Assembly (NCBI RefSeq): GCF_000005505.3
Contig: NC_016133.3
Location: 17,732,001-17,796,000, forward strand
Direction: 5' to 3'
From: Brachypodium distachyon
Taxonomy: Eukaryota > Streptophyta > Magnoliopsida > Poales > Poaceae
DNA: 64,000 nucleotides
Shown: positions 47,571 through 60,058 of the stretch, one piece after another
Layout of the letters: each line of letters opens with the position of its first letter
Numbering within the stretch: position 1 is the first letter of the stretch
Position numbers and translations under genes: made by a program
Notes under the pieces: generated by a model
What the model was told of the DNA's origin: nothing
The model's input: only the letters and a program-made list of their open reading frames with translations
The model's database searches: none

Positions 47571-48246
47571 GCCTCACTCTGGAGTCTAGAGTCTGGAGCT
47601 TTTGTGGTACACAGCAGTAGCAGTCTGGTTGGTTACACAGTCTACTCACTACTACTACGAACTCCATTGTATCTCTACTATCCCTCTGCTCACCCACAGC
47701 TAGTCACTGAAGTGAGCTGCTCTAGACACCAGAGTGAGTGCTATACCCGTGTTTGTGTGTGTGCGCCTTTGTGTCCTCCAAGGCAGCCAACCCTTTCCTT
47801 GGATCTGAAGCTCAGCCACCATTTGTTTTCTCGTCAGTTTACAAGGTACAGTACGCTCGCAACTTGTTCATCATCGATCGATCGATATATCCACCTCTGC
47901 ATTCATATTCTTCATCGATTCATTCTCTGAAGATCCTTGTTTTCCATCTTGTGATTTGTTCATATGCAGGGTGGTCATTGATTCTGAGGTAAGAACTGAA
48001 GGAACAGCAGCATAACCACTTCACTAGCACAAGATCTTGGCCAGCGCGTGCCAGGAGCTAGGCAAGGGGAGCTTAGCCAGTCTGCGGCCGGGCGAAGCAA
48101 CCTCGCACATGCTCTGTTGTTGGAACCGAGCTTAACTAACATCTACCCGGGCTTCCAAGAACTCATCCTCCGGGAGAGCGGCGCATTTGCCGAGACGCGC
48201 GAGATCGACCAACGGCGCAAGCTAGCATTGCTCGATCCATCGAGCA
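47571..48246 (+). promoter_or_regulatory. Long 5' leader of the CSLC gene, possibly with an intron
   Basis: About 680 bp separate the inferred start from the ATG. TACAAG|GTACAG at about 47844 and ATATGCAG|GGTGG at about 47969 would make a 5'-UTR intron of about 120 bp. Several upstream ATGs are present in the leader (for example 47604 and 48048), so uORF control is possible but unproven. Confidence 0.4.
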
Positions 48247-51200
48247 ATGGCGCCGCCCAGCACGTACGAGTCGTCGTGGTGGGGCGGCAGCACGGAGGAG
48301 CTGGGCACGCCGGTGGTGGTGAAGATGGACAACCCCTACTCCCTGGTGGAGATCGACGGGCCCGGCATGGCCGTAGCCGGCCACGACAAGGCCCGTGGCA
48401 AGAACGCCAAGCAGCTGACCTGGGTGCTCCTCCTGCGCGCGCACCGCGCCGTGGGTTGCGTGGCCTGGCTGGGCGCCGGGTTCTGGTCCCTCATGGGCGC
48501 CGTGAACCGCAGGGTGCGCCGCAGCCGCGACGCCGACGCCGAGCCGGACGCCGGCCGCGGCCGCCACATGCTCCGCTTCCTCAGGGCCTTCCTGCTCCTC
48601 TCCCTGGCCATGCTGGCCTTCGAGACCGTGGCGTACCTCAAAGGGTGGCACCTGCCGAGGCTGCCGGACAAGTACATGCACATCGACCTCCCCAAGCACC
48701 TTCAGCACCTCCGGCACCAGCTGCCGGAGAACCTCAGGATGCCGGAGAAGAGGGAGATCGAGGGGTGGCTCCATGCCGTCTACGTGGCCTGGCTCGACTT
48801 CCGCATCGACTACATCGCTTGGGCCATCCAGAAGCTCTCCGGCTTCTGCATCGTCCTCTTCATGGTGCAGTCCGTCGACCGCATCGTGCTCTGCCTCGGC
48901 TGCTTCTGGATCAAGCTCCGCGGCATCAAGCCCCGGCTCCCGCAAGCCAAGAACGCCGATGATGACGACATCGAAGACGGCGACGATCTCGGCGCCTACT
49001 TCCCCATGGTGCTCCTCCAGATGCCAATGTGCAACGAGAAAGAGGTACTCTACTCACTACACATCCTGATCGTGTCAATGGCGGCATGGACGAAAAACCT
49101 GAGATGGGAAATGTGGACACGTGGCAGGTGTACGAGACGTCGATCTCGCACGTGTGCCAGATCGACTGGCCGAGGGAGCGGATGCTGGTGCAGGTGCTGG
49201 ACGACTCGGACGACGAGACGTGCCAGATGCTCATCAAGGCGGAGGTCACCAAGTGGAGCCAGAGAGGGGTCAACATCATCTACCGCCACAGGCTGTCCAG
49301 GACGGGGTACAAGGCCGGGAACCTCAAGTCCGCCATGAGCTGCGAGTACGTCAAGGAATACGAGTTCGTCGCCATCTTCGACGCCGACTTCCAGCCCAAC
49401 CCGGACTTCCTCAAGCTCACCGTCCCACACTTCAAGGTATATATCATGTCTTTGCGTGCAAATTTAGTTTCCATGCTCTAGCTAGCATATTTTAGCATGC
49501 ATATGAGTTTGGATATGGTGTTGGAGAATGAGCAGATGTATTCGAATGCGCTTCTCCCTATAATTAGATCGAGATATTGATATAGGAGTACGATCGATGC
49601 TTAAGGTTCCAGGAATTTTTTTGACTCCAATATATACAATGCTTAAGGTTAACTCGGTAGATGAGCCTAATGAAAGCCATGGCATCAAGATCTGTAATCT
49701 ACTGCCACGGATCTGCAAAAACTTAATGAGTGCATTAGTCAACAACAAAAAAAATAAGCATGTGTCCGTGTGACGTGTTGACTGTTGACTGTTGGGTTAC
49801 CATTTGCCGTCCATGGCCCATGAGCCCATGAAACAAAAATGAAGAAGAGCGTGTGTGTCACTGTAGCTACGACTTAAAGATCGAGTTAGCAGACATGAAC
49901 AAAAAAATATTCCTCTAAAAAAACATGTAAAAGTCCAAATCAATGAATCTCGATCCGATTTGCATGGGTTGACCGAGCTGCATTAGTAGCAGAATCCTAG
50001 ATTCGCTCGAGAAAGAGTTGACCTGACACGTGGGGACGGAATCGAATCTATTTTTTTTAGGGGAACCCGGAGCTTGGGCTGGTGCAGGCGCGGTGGACGT
50101 TCGTGAACACGGACGAGAACCTGCTGACGCGGCTGCAGAACATCAACCTGTGCTTCCACTTCGAGGTGGAGCAGCAGGTCAACAGCGTCTACCTCAACTT
50201 CTTCGGCTTCAACGGCACCGCCGGCGTCTGGCGCATCAAGGCCCTCGAGGACTCCGGCGGCTGGATGGAGCGCACCACCGTCGAGGACATGGACATCGCC
50301 GTGCGCGCCCACCTCGACGGCTGGAAGTTCATCTACCTCAACGACGTCAAGGTATCCATCTACATGCCTCTTGCATCCAAGGTGTATGATGAATTGCTTG
50401 CAAGGGGAGCGAGCTGATTAGACACCATTTTTTCTTGTGTTTCTCAGGTGCTCTGCGAGCTGCCGGAGTCGTACGAGGCGTACCGGAAGCAGCAGCACCG
50501 GTGGCACTCGGGCCCCATGCAGCTCTTCCGCCTCTGCCTCCCGGCCATCTTCAAGTCCAAGGTAACTAATCAATCAATCTCCATTAATGCCATTGCCCTT
50601 AGTGATGTTCGTTTCGGATGCTGATCGACGTATGCATGACACTTGCAGATCCCGCTGTGGAAGAAGGCGAACCTGGTGATGCTCTTCTTCCTGCTGAGGA
50701 AGCTGATCCTGCCCTTCTACTCCTTCACGCTCTTCTGCGTGATCCTGCCGCTCACCATGTTCGTGCCGGAGGCGGAGCTCCCCGTGTGGGTCATCTGCTA
50801 CGTGCCCATGCTCATGTCGCTGCTCAACATCCTGCCGGCGCCCAAGTCCTTCCCCTTCGTGATCCCTTACCTCCTCTTCGAGAACACCATGTCCGTGACC
50901 AAGTTCAACGCCATGGTGTCCGGGCTGTTCCAGCTGGGGAGCTCCTACGAGTGGATCGTCACCAAGAAGGCCGGCAGGACATCCTCCGAGTCCGACATCT
51001 TCGCGCTCGCCGAGGAGGCCGACAACAGCAGGGGAGGACCCGGCATTGGCGGCGGCAACAAGCTCGTCCGCGGCGTGTCCGAGGGCGGCCTCGAGGCCTG
51101 GGCCAAGATGCACGAGCATGACCCCAAGGACCTGCAGGCGGCGGCACCGGCAGAGACTCCCAAGACGCCGGCGAAGAAGAGCGGCAAGGCCAAGGCGCCC

Positions 51201-51362
51201 AACAGGATCTTCAAGAAGGAGCTGGCGCTGGCATCGCTGCTCCTCATCGCGGCCACGCGCAGCCTGCTGTCGGCGCAGGGGCTGCACTTCTACTTCCTGC
51301 TCTTCCAGGGCGTCACCTTCCTCGTCGTCGGCCTCGACCTCATCGGTGAGCAGGTCAGCTAG
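48247..51362 (+). CDS. CSLC1: Cellulose synthase-like C glucan synthase (CSLC1-type)
   Basis: Five exons: 48247-49044, 49128-49436, 50061-50351, 50448-50561 and 50649-51362. All junctions are GT-AG in phase 0, giving 741 residues. The start ATG (GCAATGGCG context) opens [20 protein letters not shown], as in rice CSLC1. It is a Golgi multi-pass family 2 glycosyltransferase. Hydrophobic segments lie near residues 118-141 and 198-222; the catalytic loop has D291 (VLDDSDDE), DAD 351-353, TVED with D445, and QQHRW 481-485; several transmembrane helices follow in the last exon. CSLC proteins make the beta-1,4-glucan backbone of xyloglucan from UDP-glucose, usually with XXT xylosyltransferases. All catalytic residues are present and no lesion was seen. 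The first exon is very GC-rich, normal for grasses. Confidence 0.95.
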
Positions 51363-54015
51363 CGGCGCCACCACAATAAAGAAGCGACCGCTCGCCATGA
51401 ATCCATATTGTCCAGGCCACATGAATGCTGCCGTGCGCAGCCATGGATGCAATCTCGATCGATCCGGCCCATGACAGGATAAAAACTTCAATTAGCCGCT
51501 CTTTTTTTTGTTTGTTAATTTTTATCCTTTTGAAATTTTTTTGTTCAGAGATCAAAGAGTCTATGTGTGTCACATGAAGAACTGTTCTTGTGTTTTGTCT
51601 AGTCTTAGCTAGTGCTCTGTTGCTAGGGGAGGCCAGAGAGGCAAGCAAGCAAGCTGCAGGTTGTTAATTACATTCAAGAAAGTACTGCTTTATTCAGTAG
51701 CTAGCCTTCTTGTGTTCCACAATCTGGTCAACAGATACTACATATATTATCAATGAATGGGGTAAATTAATCAATCTTGTATGCTTCAAAATGTCTCCAC
51801 CTGTTCAAGTGTTCAGATCCATGCACTGGTTTGGATGATGAGTGTACTGGCGGGGCTGTGCCATGTTCAGGCAAGTGTTGAAGAGAAAAGGAACCACTCG
51901 GCCGCCCACATTTGTTTATGACATGGCTATTTCGAGGTTATTCACACTCCATGCCAACTTTGTTATAGCCAAGTTGAATAGCCAGTTAAATAAATACCTT
52001 GCCGCAGCTCTTCCGCTTCCAACGATGGTACATCTAGAGCGTCAGTGAAGGCTTGCTTGCCGCAGCGATAAACATACCTGTGTCATCACGCAGAAGCAGA
52101 ACCGCACCAATTTTCTCATCCTTCTCCTAATGCAAATTGTTTTTTTTACAGCCTCCGTCCAGGTGATGCTGTGCAGATGTTTCCGCCGGTTGGGGAGGAA
52201 AGGCATACAAGTGTTTTTTTATATGGTAATACAAGTGCTGATTATGTTCTCTTGGGTAAGTTTGATTATGTTCGACTTTGATTTTGTTTTTTTAGGGGGT
52301 GTTCGACTTTGATTTTTTTTAGCACCGGATGAAATGCCCGTGCGGTGCAACGGGACAACAAAATAAAATGATATAGCACAAAATATGAGACACCCCTTCG
52401 TTCCTCGATCCTCGCCCGTGCATTGCCATGGCCTTTAAAATACACTACTCCCTCCGTCCAATAAAAGATATCTTAAGTTTGTCAAAATTTGGATGTATCT
52501 AGACATGACTTAGTATATAGATGCATTCAAATTTTGTCAAAGTTGAGACATCCTTTATTGGACGGAAGGAGTACATGTTATTTTTACCAAATATATAATG
52601 CTCGTGCATTGCAACGGACCAACACACTCATCCAGGGAAACATAGATGAAAATATCATAATTTCCGTGAAAATGCGGATCGCTTGTGATTCTTGACTGAA
52701 TACAACAATATACCGAGCTTGCATGATGAGCTGTACCACAATGGTATAGGACCACCAAAAAGAGAAGACCATGAACTAGGCCACTACATAGAGATCGAAT
52801 GAGCTACATGAATTTATATACTCGGCTATATAGCACAAGAATATGTGGGGATGGCTTTACATTTTTAGAGTTCAGCCTGGAAGCTCTTTCACCGAATCTG
52901 AAGCTAAAAACATCTAAAAAGAGCATTTCTTCTTATCTACAGCTACAATTTTATTACCCATTTGGACAAAGAACTCCTGACACAACTTTGCAACGGGAGC
53001 AGCTGTAACTTTCTGAATTTCTTCAATGTCATTTTTGTTCAACATAAAATAAGAGGATTGGAATACTAATAAATATGTGATCATAATTTTTAGTAATTCC
53101 ATGTATGACAAGTAACTCAGGAAGAATGCTTACATGCCAGAGCAAATTGGTGAAGTATATGTACATGAAAATCCTGTACACCAAGATTCTGATTATTTCT
53201 TGGTTCATTTTTTGAGAAGGTTCTATTCGTTTCTGTAAACAAAGATGATAATACTATCCATTTATAGTGCACAGAAAATAACAACACGGTACATGACTCA
53301 CATTAAGAGTTCTTACCATATACAATTAGCTACAGTAGTAATTAAGACCACAAATATTTGCATTCCTGCTCCGTATTTCGAATCAAATCTCACTCATCCT
53401 ATCACCACGGAAACAGAGCACAATCCCCACCAAGAACACGGAACGATGGAAACCTACCTCGATTAATCCAACCCTTGGAAGAAACCATCCGACGAAATCG
53501 ATCAAAATAACCCAGAAAATCGATCTAAACTAATCGACGAATCCCCAACAGAGGCAAACAAAATTACCAGTGAAGAGGCCACTATCAGGGTCGACCTTGT
53601 GGACGGTGGGAGCGGAGGAGGAGGCGTCAACGTCGGCAGCGGCGGTCCGTATTTTTTAGATAGGTATTGGCGTTAATATGTTCGATTTTGATAAACAACG
53701 TCAGCTATCAACCAAATAGGCCCAGAATACCCTGACTTCCCAACCCAAGTACCCAACCCACAAAGCGGACCAAGATCAGGAACAAACAGGCCGACAAACC
53801 CAGTTAATTTACAGTACCCGGGCTCGGCCTCGGCTTCTCAGTGAAAATTGAGCCCAACTACGCTGGCAAAGAAAACATTTGAGCCCAACTCGAAGCTACC
53901 AGGCTCCCAAACAACCCTCCATTCTTCTCCATTAGTCCATTTCCTCTCGGCTTTATCGCCTCCAAAAACCCATCACCCACTCATCTCCTTCCTCCGCCAC
54001 AGTCCCCGCGCCACC
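51363..54015. other. Intergenic region between CSLC and SCY2 genes
   Basis: It holds the CSLC 3' UTR (probably to about 51.75 kb), a Stowaway MITE (52448-52571), and text of the GTGCGGTGCAACGGG repeat type at about 52321-52360 and 52605. At 53131-53650 there is a possible minus-strand two-exon segment (see findings). The last 200 bases before 54016 are the SCY2 leader and promoter. Confidence 0.5.
52448..52571. mobile_element. Stowaway MITE, second family (124 bp)
   Basis: CTCCCTCCGTCCAATAAAAG and ATTGGACGGAAGGAG are the inverted ends, with TA at 52446-52447 and 52572-52573. It is nearly identical in its interior to 23956-24079 and has better-preserved ends. Confidence 0.9.
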
Positions 54016-57000
54016 ATGGCCACGGCGACCCCGCAGCAATGCTGGCTCCCGGCCCCGGGGTGCCCACCTACCATCTCCTCTGTCCTGTGCCTGGGCTCTC
54101 TCACCAGAGCAGCCGCCTCCTCCCACTTCCCGGGACGCCGCACGGCATCAGTAAGAAGGAGAGGAAGAACCGCCTTCGCCTGCTCCCCGAGGTACCAAAT
54201 TAACGCCCTTCCCCGGATGCGGAATACAATCACAGGGGGAATGTGTTCTTTAACTTCGATTGGTTTCTGTCTGTTGTGCTCTGCTCGTGTAGGTGCACGC
54301 TGGAGACGGCTGGCCCGGCCTTTGATCCTCTAGGGCTCTACAAGGACGACCCTTCCGGGTCTGATTACCAGTCTCCCCTGTCGACTTTCTTCGGCATCCT
54401 GTTGCCGGTGTTCGGGAGCTCCAGTGGCTCCAGGAACGAGAAGTCGTCCTATGGCCGAGGAGCAGCAGGTCAAAATCCGAAGCTAATCCCTTCTCTCTAT
54501 TTTTTGTAAAATCATCTATGAATTGGTCGGTCATTGCTCTGAAGAACCTTCTGCGGTTCTACACTTTAGTGAACCCTGGTTCATCTCGGTCAAGCTTCAC
54601 CCCTGTTAGCAATATCATCTTTTTGATGAGAACTTTTTTCAAATAATCTAATATTTGAATCTTAATTGAGCTCAAATATGTCCAAACTATTTTATTATTG
54701 TAAATATTTAATTGGTCTGGGGAGTGCTGAGTAGACTGCTACTGTACTATTTAAGTATTTAACAGCTATGGCACAAAATTTGCAGCTCTATTCAACTTTA
54801 GTTCATCCAATTGTGGGTCTTTTTATTTCTAATGTATTTAAACTCAATTTGAGCAGCCGCAATGGAGGATAGTTCTATTGACATTGGTGACTTCTTCAAG
54901 GGCCCTCTACCTGGGAAATTTCTGAAGCTCCTTGGTTTTTTGGTTTTGTCTAGAATTGGTGTGTATGTACCTTTGGGTGGAGTGAACCGGGAAGCTTTTG
55001 CGGGTAATCTTGACCAGAACAGTCTGCTTGGCACTTTAGATTCCTTTTCTGGTGGAGGCATTGGTCGGCTTGGAATATGCTCCCTTGGCATTGTTCCATT
55101 TATCAATGCACAGATTGTGTTTCAGCTTCTTGCACAGCTTTACCCAAAATTGCAAGATCTTCAGAAAAAAGAAGGGGAGGCTGGCAGAAAGAAGATTCTT
55201 CAGTATACAAGATATGCATCTGTTGGTTTTGCAATTGTCCAGGTTAGATTATTTGAGCAGTTCTTGAATATTATTTCTGTAAGCATATGTTTGACGACTT
55301 AAAATTACAAGATCAGTGGTTTGAACTTTTTCTGTCAATATAATTGGTTCAGAAGCGTGTCAAGGTCACTTCTTGGATATGTGCAAGTGCCTTGTCACTA
55401 TCTCAAGGTTTCCTCATGTGTAGGACTTACTCTTGTCTTGATAAGTGGCCATAAAGCTCCTTGATGTTTTTTTATCACATGCTTTATAAATTGACAGTGC
55501 TACTTAACAGCATACCTTGTTAAACAGTTTGGCTAGTGTCAAACACAATTTGACCATAGATCTTGCAATACCAATGGAATTTGATTACATTCGTTTAAAG
55601 AAGAAATACCTTTTGTGTACAGAGATGGCATATCTTTGACATGACAAATAAATATTAAAAAGAGAATCGAACTTGTTTCCAGATGCTGAGGTGGGCTTGC
55701 GTATTTCAACAGTAAGTATCCTCTTGAAGGTCATAAACAATGAAAAGCATTTCTGCTACTAGTCATTTAACTTTTAAGCATCTGTTTTGTCAGTAATTTG
55801 GGAGAACGCTATACTGTTGTGTCTATGTTGCATTGTAGTATTCTACTATTGTGCAGTTACCGGTTATGAAAGTATTGTTTTATTTTGTACGTAAGTTCTA
55901 ATTGTTCCTTTTATCTCCAGACTGCTTGAAATTTAATTTCTGTACTTCTTGCTAGGCTATTGGGCAAGTTCTTTTTCTCCGTCCTTATGTTAATGACTTC
56001 AGCACAGAGTGGGTACTAACATCCGTGACATTGTTGACACTTGGATCGGTGTTTACAACTTTCCTTGGTGAAACAATATCCGAGTTAAAACTAGGGAATG
56101 GAACATCTCTTCTTATATTTACAAGTATAATATCATATTTGCCTGCATCATTTGGAAGGACAGTTGCAGAGGGATTCCAAGCAGGGAATTATGTTGGACT
56201 TCTCACAATTATATTGTCATTCTTTTTCTTAGTTCTTGGGATTGTCTATGTCCAGGTGAGCAAATATACTTCTTTTTTGCAGCTACACATATATTTACTT
56301 GAGTATGCTATCTGCTTAATTCAGATGATTCGTGTGGTTTCAGGAAGCTGAGAGGAAAATACCACTGAACTATGCTTCTCGATACAGCAGTCGAACTGGA
56401 GGACCCCAACGCTCGGCATATCTACCTTTTAAGGTTTGTAGTGCTTCCATACAGTTTAGTTTAATTTCGTCTCTCCACAAGTTCACATATGTGTTGGATT
56501 TGGACTGAGTTTAGCTTTTCAGCTCTGAATTGACATAGATTTGTGGACGCCGAACAAAAATAAGCCTGGGCAGCAGTTAAATTCGACAACTTGTTAATTG
56601 TTCCAACTCTATCCTGAGATATCAAGAATTATGATAGTAACTACTCCCTCCGTTCCATAATTCTTGTCAAAATATTACATGTATCTAGACACTTTTTAGG
56701 AATAGATACATCCATTTTTGGGCAAATTTGAGACAAGAATTATGGAACGTAGGGAGTAATTAATAAACAGGCACAGCAGCAGTAATTAACAATTTGACGG
56801 TCGCAGTTGATAAACGCTGACAAGTCAGAAATTCACAATCCACATGCAGCTGCTACAGTTTTGAATTGAATTAAAAGAATAGAAATAATAATCATGAATT
56901 ATCAATTAATTAGCAAAACAGAGGGTCAGATATGCCCATCGACAAGATCGCTTAAGGTTTCCATATACTTGGCATGGGTTTCTCACATCAGGGCATCTGG

Positions 57001-60000
57001 CCTAGCACCCAAGCAGGACTAGTTCAAATTTCAATGTCGAACCACAACCAGCCCAACTGCCGTTGTCTTCCTCCACTGCCTGTGCAAATAACATAATTTC
57101 TTTTTGAATGAAATGGTTCACATCTCCTGTGTATTCTCGAAAATAATAGTAAAGAAAAGAAATTATGCAGTACTTTGGTAAAGCAATGCCACATGGTCCT
57201 TGGACTGATCTTCAGCCAAGCCCAGGCCCAGGCACAGACAACCCCTTCCTGGGCACTGAATCTACCCGTGGTTACGGAAGATTCAGTATGTATCATTCTC
57301 AATCATGTTGTGCCCAGTAGCATTACTTCCAAATCTTAGTTAATTTATTTCGTTTCCCTCTAGTAGATTTGCCTCTATGTTTTTATCTCCCAACCCTTAT
57401 CGCTTAATGTTGTACATGCACGCGAACATGGGGTCTCTCGCCTTGCCATTTGATTGGTAAAATGCTGGAAAAGACCACCTAGCTTCTCACTTTGTTCATC
57501 CTCCTTGTCTTCTCCTTATTGTTCCTTTCTTCCATAGTACAATCTGATCATAGCTCTTCACACATCGGAAATGACCATGTTGAGATTGTGATTGATTCAA
57601 TGCCCTTTTATTTTCCCTACTGCGGTTCTTATCTACACTGGTTGCAATGGTATGCAGTGAGGCCTCATGTGGTGAGGTACAGCGAGGTCTCTGTTAAGGT
57701 CTGATAGGTGCAGTGACGAACATGCTTCATCTTTATGGTCTGGTGATAATGCTAAGAGCATTTTGGTCTTCTAGTGAAAACTCACAAGATCGATAATTTT
57801 CTGGGTCAGAAGTCAAATGCACCTTGAATCAGCAGCAATGGCATGGAGGGGAAATATGCAAAAAAATATGCAATGTACAAAAGTTATCTCCTGGTGGCAT
57901 ACATAATCTTCTCAATTCATCTAGTGACTCAATTCAGCACTTAGTTTTAGGTTTGAATTTCTATATTTGTTGATTTCTTTGTGTTAATCTGTTCCCCAGG
58001 AGTGTTATGATGTGATATGCATCAAACATGACTGGGAGATGTTCATTTAGATGAACCAAACAAATAATTGGAGCTCGTTGGACTGCACAAAAGTAAATAA
58101 TTTATGTTCTCCGTTAGCAAATGAATAAGATTAAATTACTAATACTCACAATGGTCCAAACCTCTGTTCTGCCTATTCTAATTATGAATTTGCACTAAAA
58201 CCACGACAAGTATTTAGGAACGGAGGGAGTAGTACTTACTTCAGTTCCATTATGTGCAGGTCAATAGTTCCGGTGTCATGCCCATCATATTTTCTACATC
58301 TTCATTGGCTTTGCCTGCTACTTTGGCACGATTCACTGGATTAGATTTTCTTAAAAAGGCTGCCATTGCTCTAACTCCAGGAGGTAAAATGAGTAGTTTT
58401 CTAGTTCATTTGAAAACCATTTTTTCTTGGAGAATGGCAATTCCATAAAGCATCTGTTGTTTACATTTAATCTCATTCTGTTGACTCTCTGCTGCAGGTT
58501 CTTTTTATCTTCCAACTAATGTATTGCTTATAGCCTTTTTCAATTACTATTACACCTTTCTTCAACTGGATCCTGATGATCTTAGTGAGCAATTGAAGCG
58601 GCAAGGTGCTTCAATTCCACTTGTGCGGCCGGGAAAAAGTACAGCTGCATTCATTAAAACTGTAAGTTCTTTCTCTTGCATTACAATTGATGCGGTTCTG
58701 TTTCTATATTTTGAGTACATACATGGCGGCATGTACTGCCTGCATAAGTTCCAACTCATTAGCCCATTTTCTTACTGTGGAAGCTGTTCATAACGCTAAC
58801 TGCATGGCTGATTCTGTGTAATGGCTGTGTGTGAAAGAATTGTTTGAAAACAATCACTGGTCTTACCTTTGTATGGGTATCAGTGGTAACTGTGGTCCTT
58901 TCCTGTATTAAACATTCAGCAAGGGTAAGTATCCTATAACTCAGCTGCGAACCTTTTAAAAATCATCAGTAGCAACTAATGAGTATTGAGTTTCGCAAAA
59001 AAATAATGAGTATTGAGTTGTCTGCTCTTTAGATTAGTTTCTTGTGAAGCTCACTTGTTCCCGTCTTTCCGTTAATTTATTTTATTTTGTTCCATTTCCA
59101 GAAGAAAATGTGATTTATTGATCACTTGTAAAGTTAATGGCAGATGATCCTGATTATTGAAACTCCTTTGTAACCTGGACTAACCAAGAAAAAAATGTTC
59201 CATATCCTATTCATAAGTGGCTTGTCAAACGGTAGTCATTGCTAGTGCCTAGTGGCATGGGTTACTGGGCATAACCGGCTGGTTCAAAACCCTATTGAAG
59301 ATGGTAAATGCTGTGCTGCATCTTTTACAATCGACATTTTTATCCTTCTAGAATTTAGATTCTTAAGAGTCCATAATTTACTCTTGCACTGCATACGTGG
59401 TTAATAAATTGTATGGTATAGTCGTGTGTTTTCAAACAATTGGACAACATTACTCACTTCAGTAGGAAACCATACTACTCCCTCCGATCCGTACTAAGTT
59501 AGTAAAAAATCTGAGACACTTATTATGGATCGGAGGGAGTACTATTTTTTTAGATCAGTAGGCAATATCACTCCTGAAATTCTTACCTGCACAAGAGTAT
59601 GACACAAGTACTTCACATTCGGTATTGAAATATCTGGGCGCCTTACTTTACAAATCTAGTTAGTATGCTTGTGAAAAGGCAAATCATACTTTTAGCCATG
59701 CATCATTTCTGACTAATACAAGCCCCAATTTCAATATTAAACCCAATCAGCTGTATTGGCACACATCCACTATTGCAAACGAGCAACGACTGAATCCAGC
59801 ACTAAAAATAATTTTATCTAATTGCAGGTTCTTAGTCGTATCTCTGTCCTAGGATCAGGCTTTCTGGCTGTACTAGCTGCTGGACCATCTGTAGTTGAAC
59901 AAATCTCTCACTTGACAGCATTTCGAGGATTTGCTGGTACATCAGTGCTTATCCTTGTTGGGTGCGCAACCGACACGGCTCGGAAAGTTCAGGCAGAAAT

Positions 60001-60058
60001 AATTTCTCAGAAATATAAGAACATTGAGTTCTATGATGTCAAAAGTTCTGACAAATGA
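54016..60058 (+). CDS. SCY2: Chloroplast preprotein translocase subunit SCY2 (SecY homolog)
   Basis: Eight exons: 54016-54191, 54293-54468, 54857-55242, 55956-56255, 56344-56433, 58260-58383, 58498-58661 and 59828-60058. All introns are GT-AG and the spliced frame of 548 residues is open to TGA 60056-60058. The start MATATPQQCW begins a Ser/Arg-rich plastid transit peptide (about 55 residues); an upstream in-frame ATG at 53848 exists but adds sequence without transit-peptide or family character. The mature part is SecY-like: FLVLSRIGVYVPLGGVNR, GICSLGIVPFINAQIVFQLL, a conserved SSGVMPIIFSTSSLALPA, the STAAFIKT loop, and a C-terminal helix ending TDTARKVQAE, giving about ten membrane helices. 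SCY2 is the inner-envelope Sec translocase channel working with SECA2 and SECE2. Intron 5 (56434-58259) is long and contains a MITE. No lesion was found. Confidence 0.94.
56644..56756. mobile_element. Stowaway MITE in SCY2 intron 5
   Basis: CTCCCTCCGTTCCATAATTC at the left and ATTATGGAACGTAGGGAG at the right, with TA at 56642-56643 and 56757-56758. It is 113 bp and of the same family as 750-862. It lies about 210 bp after the donor site and does not touch splice signals. Confidence 0.92.
59478..59539. mobile_element. Short Stowaway-like MITE in SCY2 intron 7
   Basis: CTCCCTCCGATCCGTACTAA and TTATGGATCGGAGGGAG form near-perfect arms around a short loop (62 bp total), with TA at 59476-59477 and 59540-59541. 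It is a third size class in this window. Confidence 0.85.

Noticed and set aside
48163..48945. 260-codon minus-strand and 304-codon plus-strand alternative frames over CSLC exon 1
   Set aside because: Shadow frames of the GC-rich CSLC exon; only the frame from 48247 carries the conserved protein and correct splice phase.
53848..54018. Upstream in-frame ATG (53848) as SCY2 start
   Set aside because: The added 56 residues have no transit-peptide or family similarity; 54016 has a good ACCATGGC context and typical plastid transit composition.
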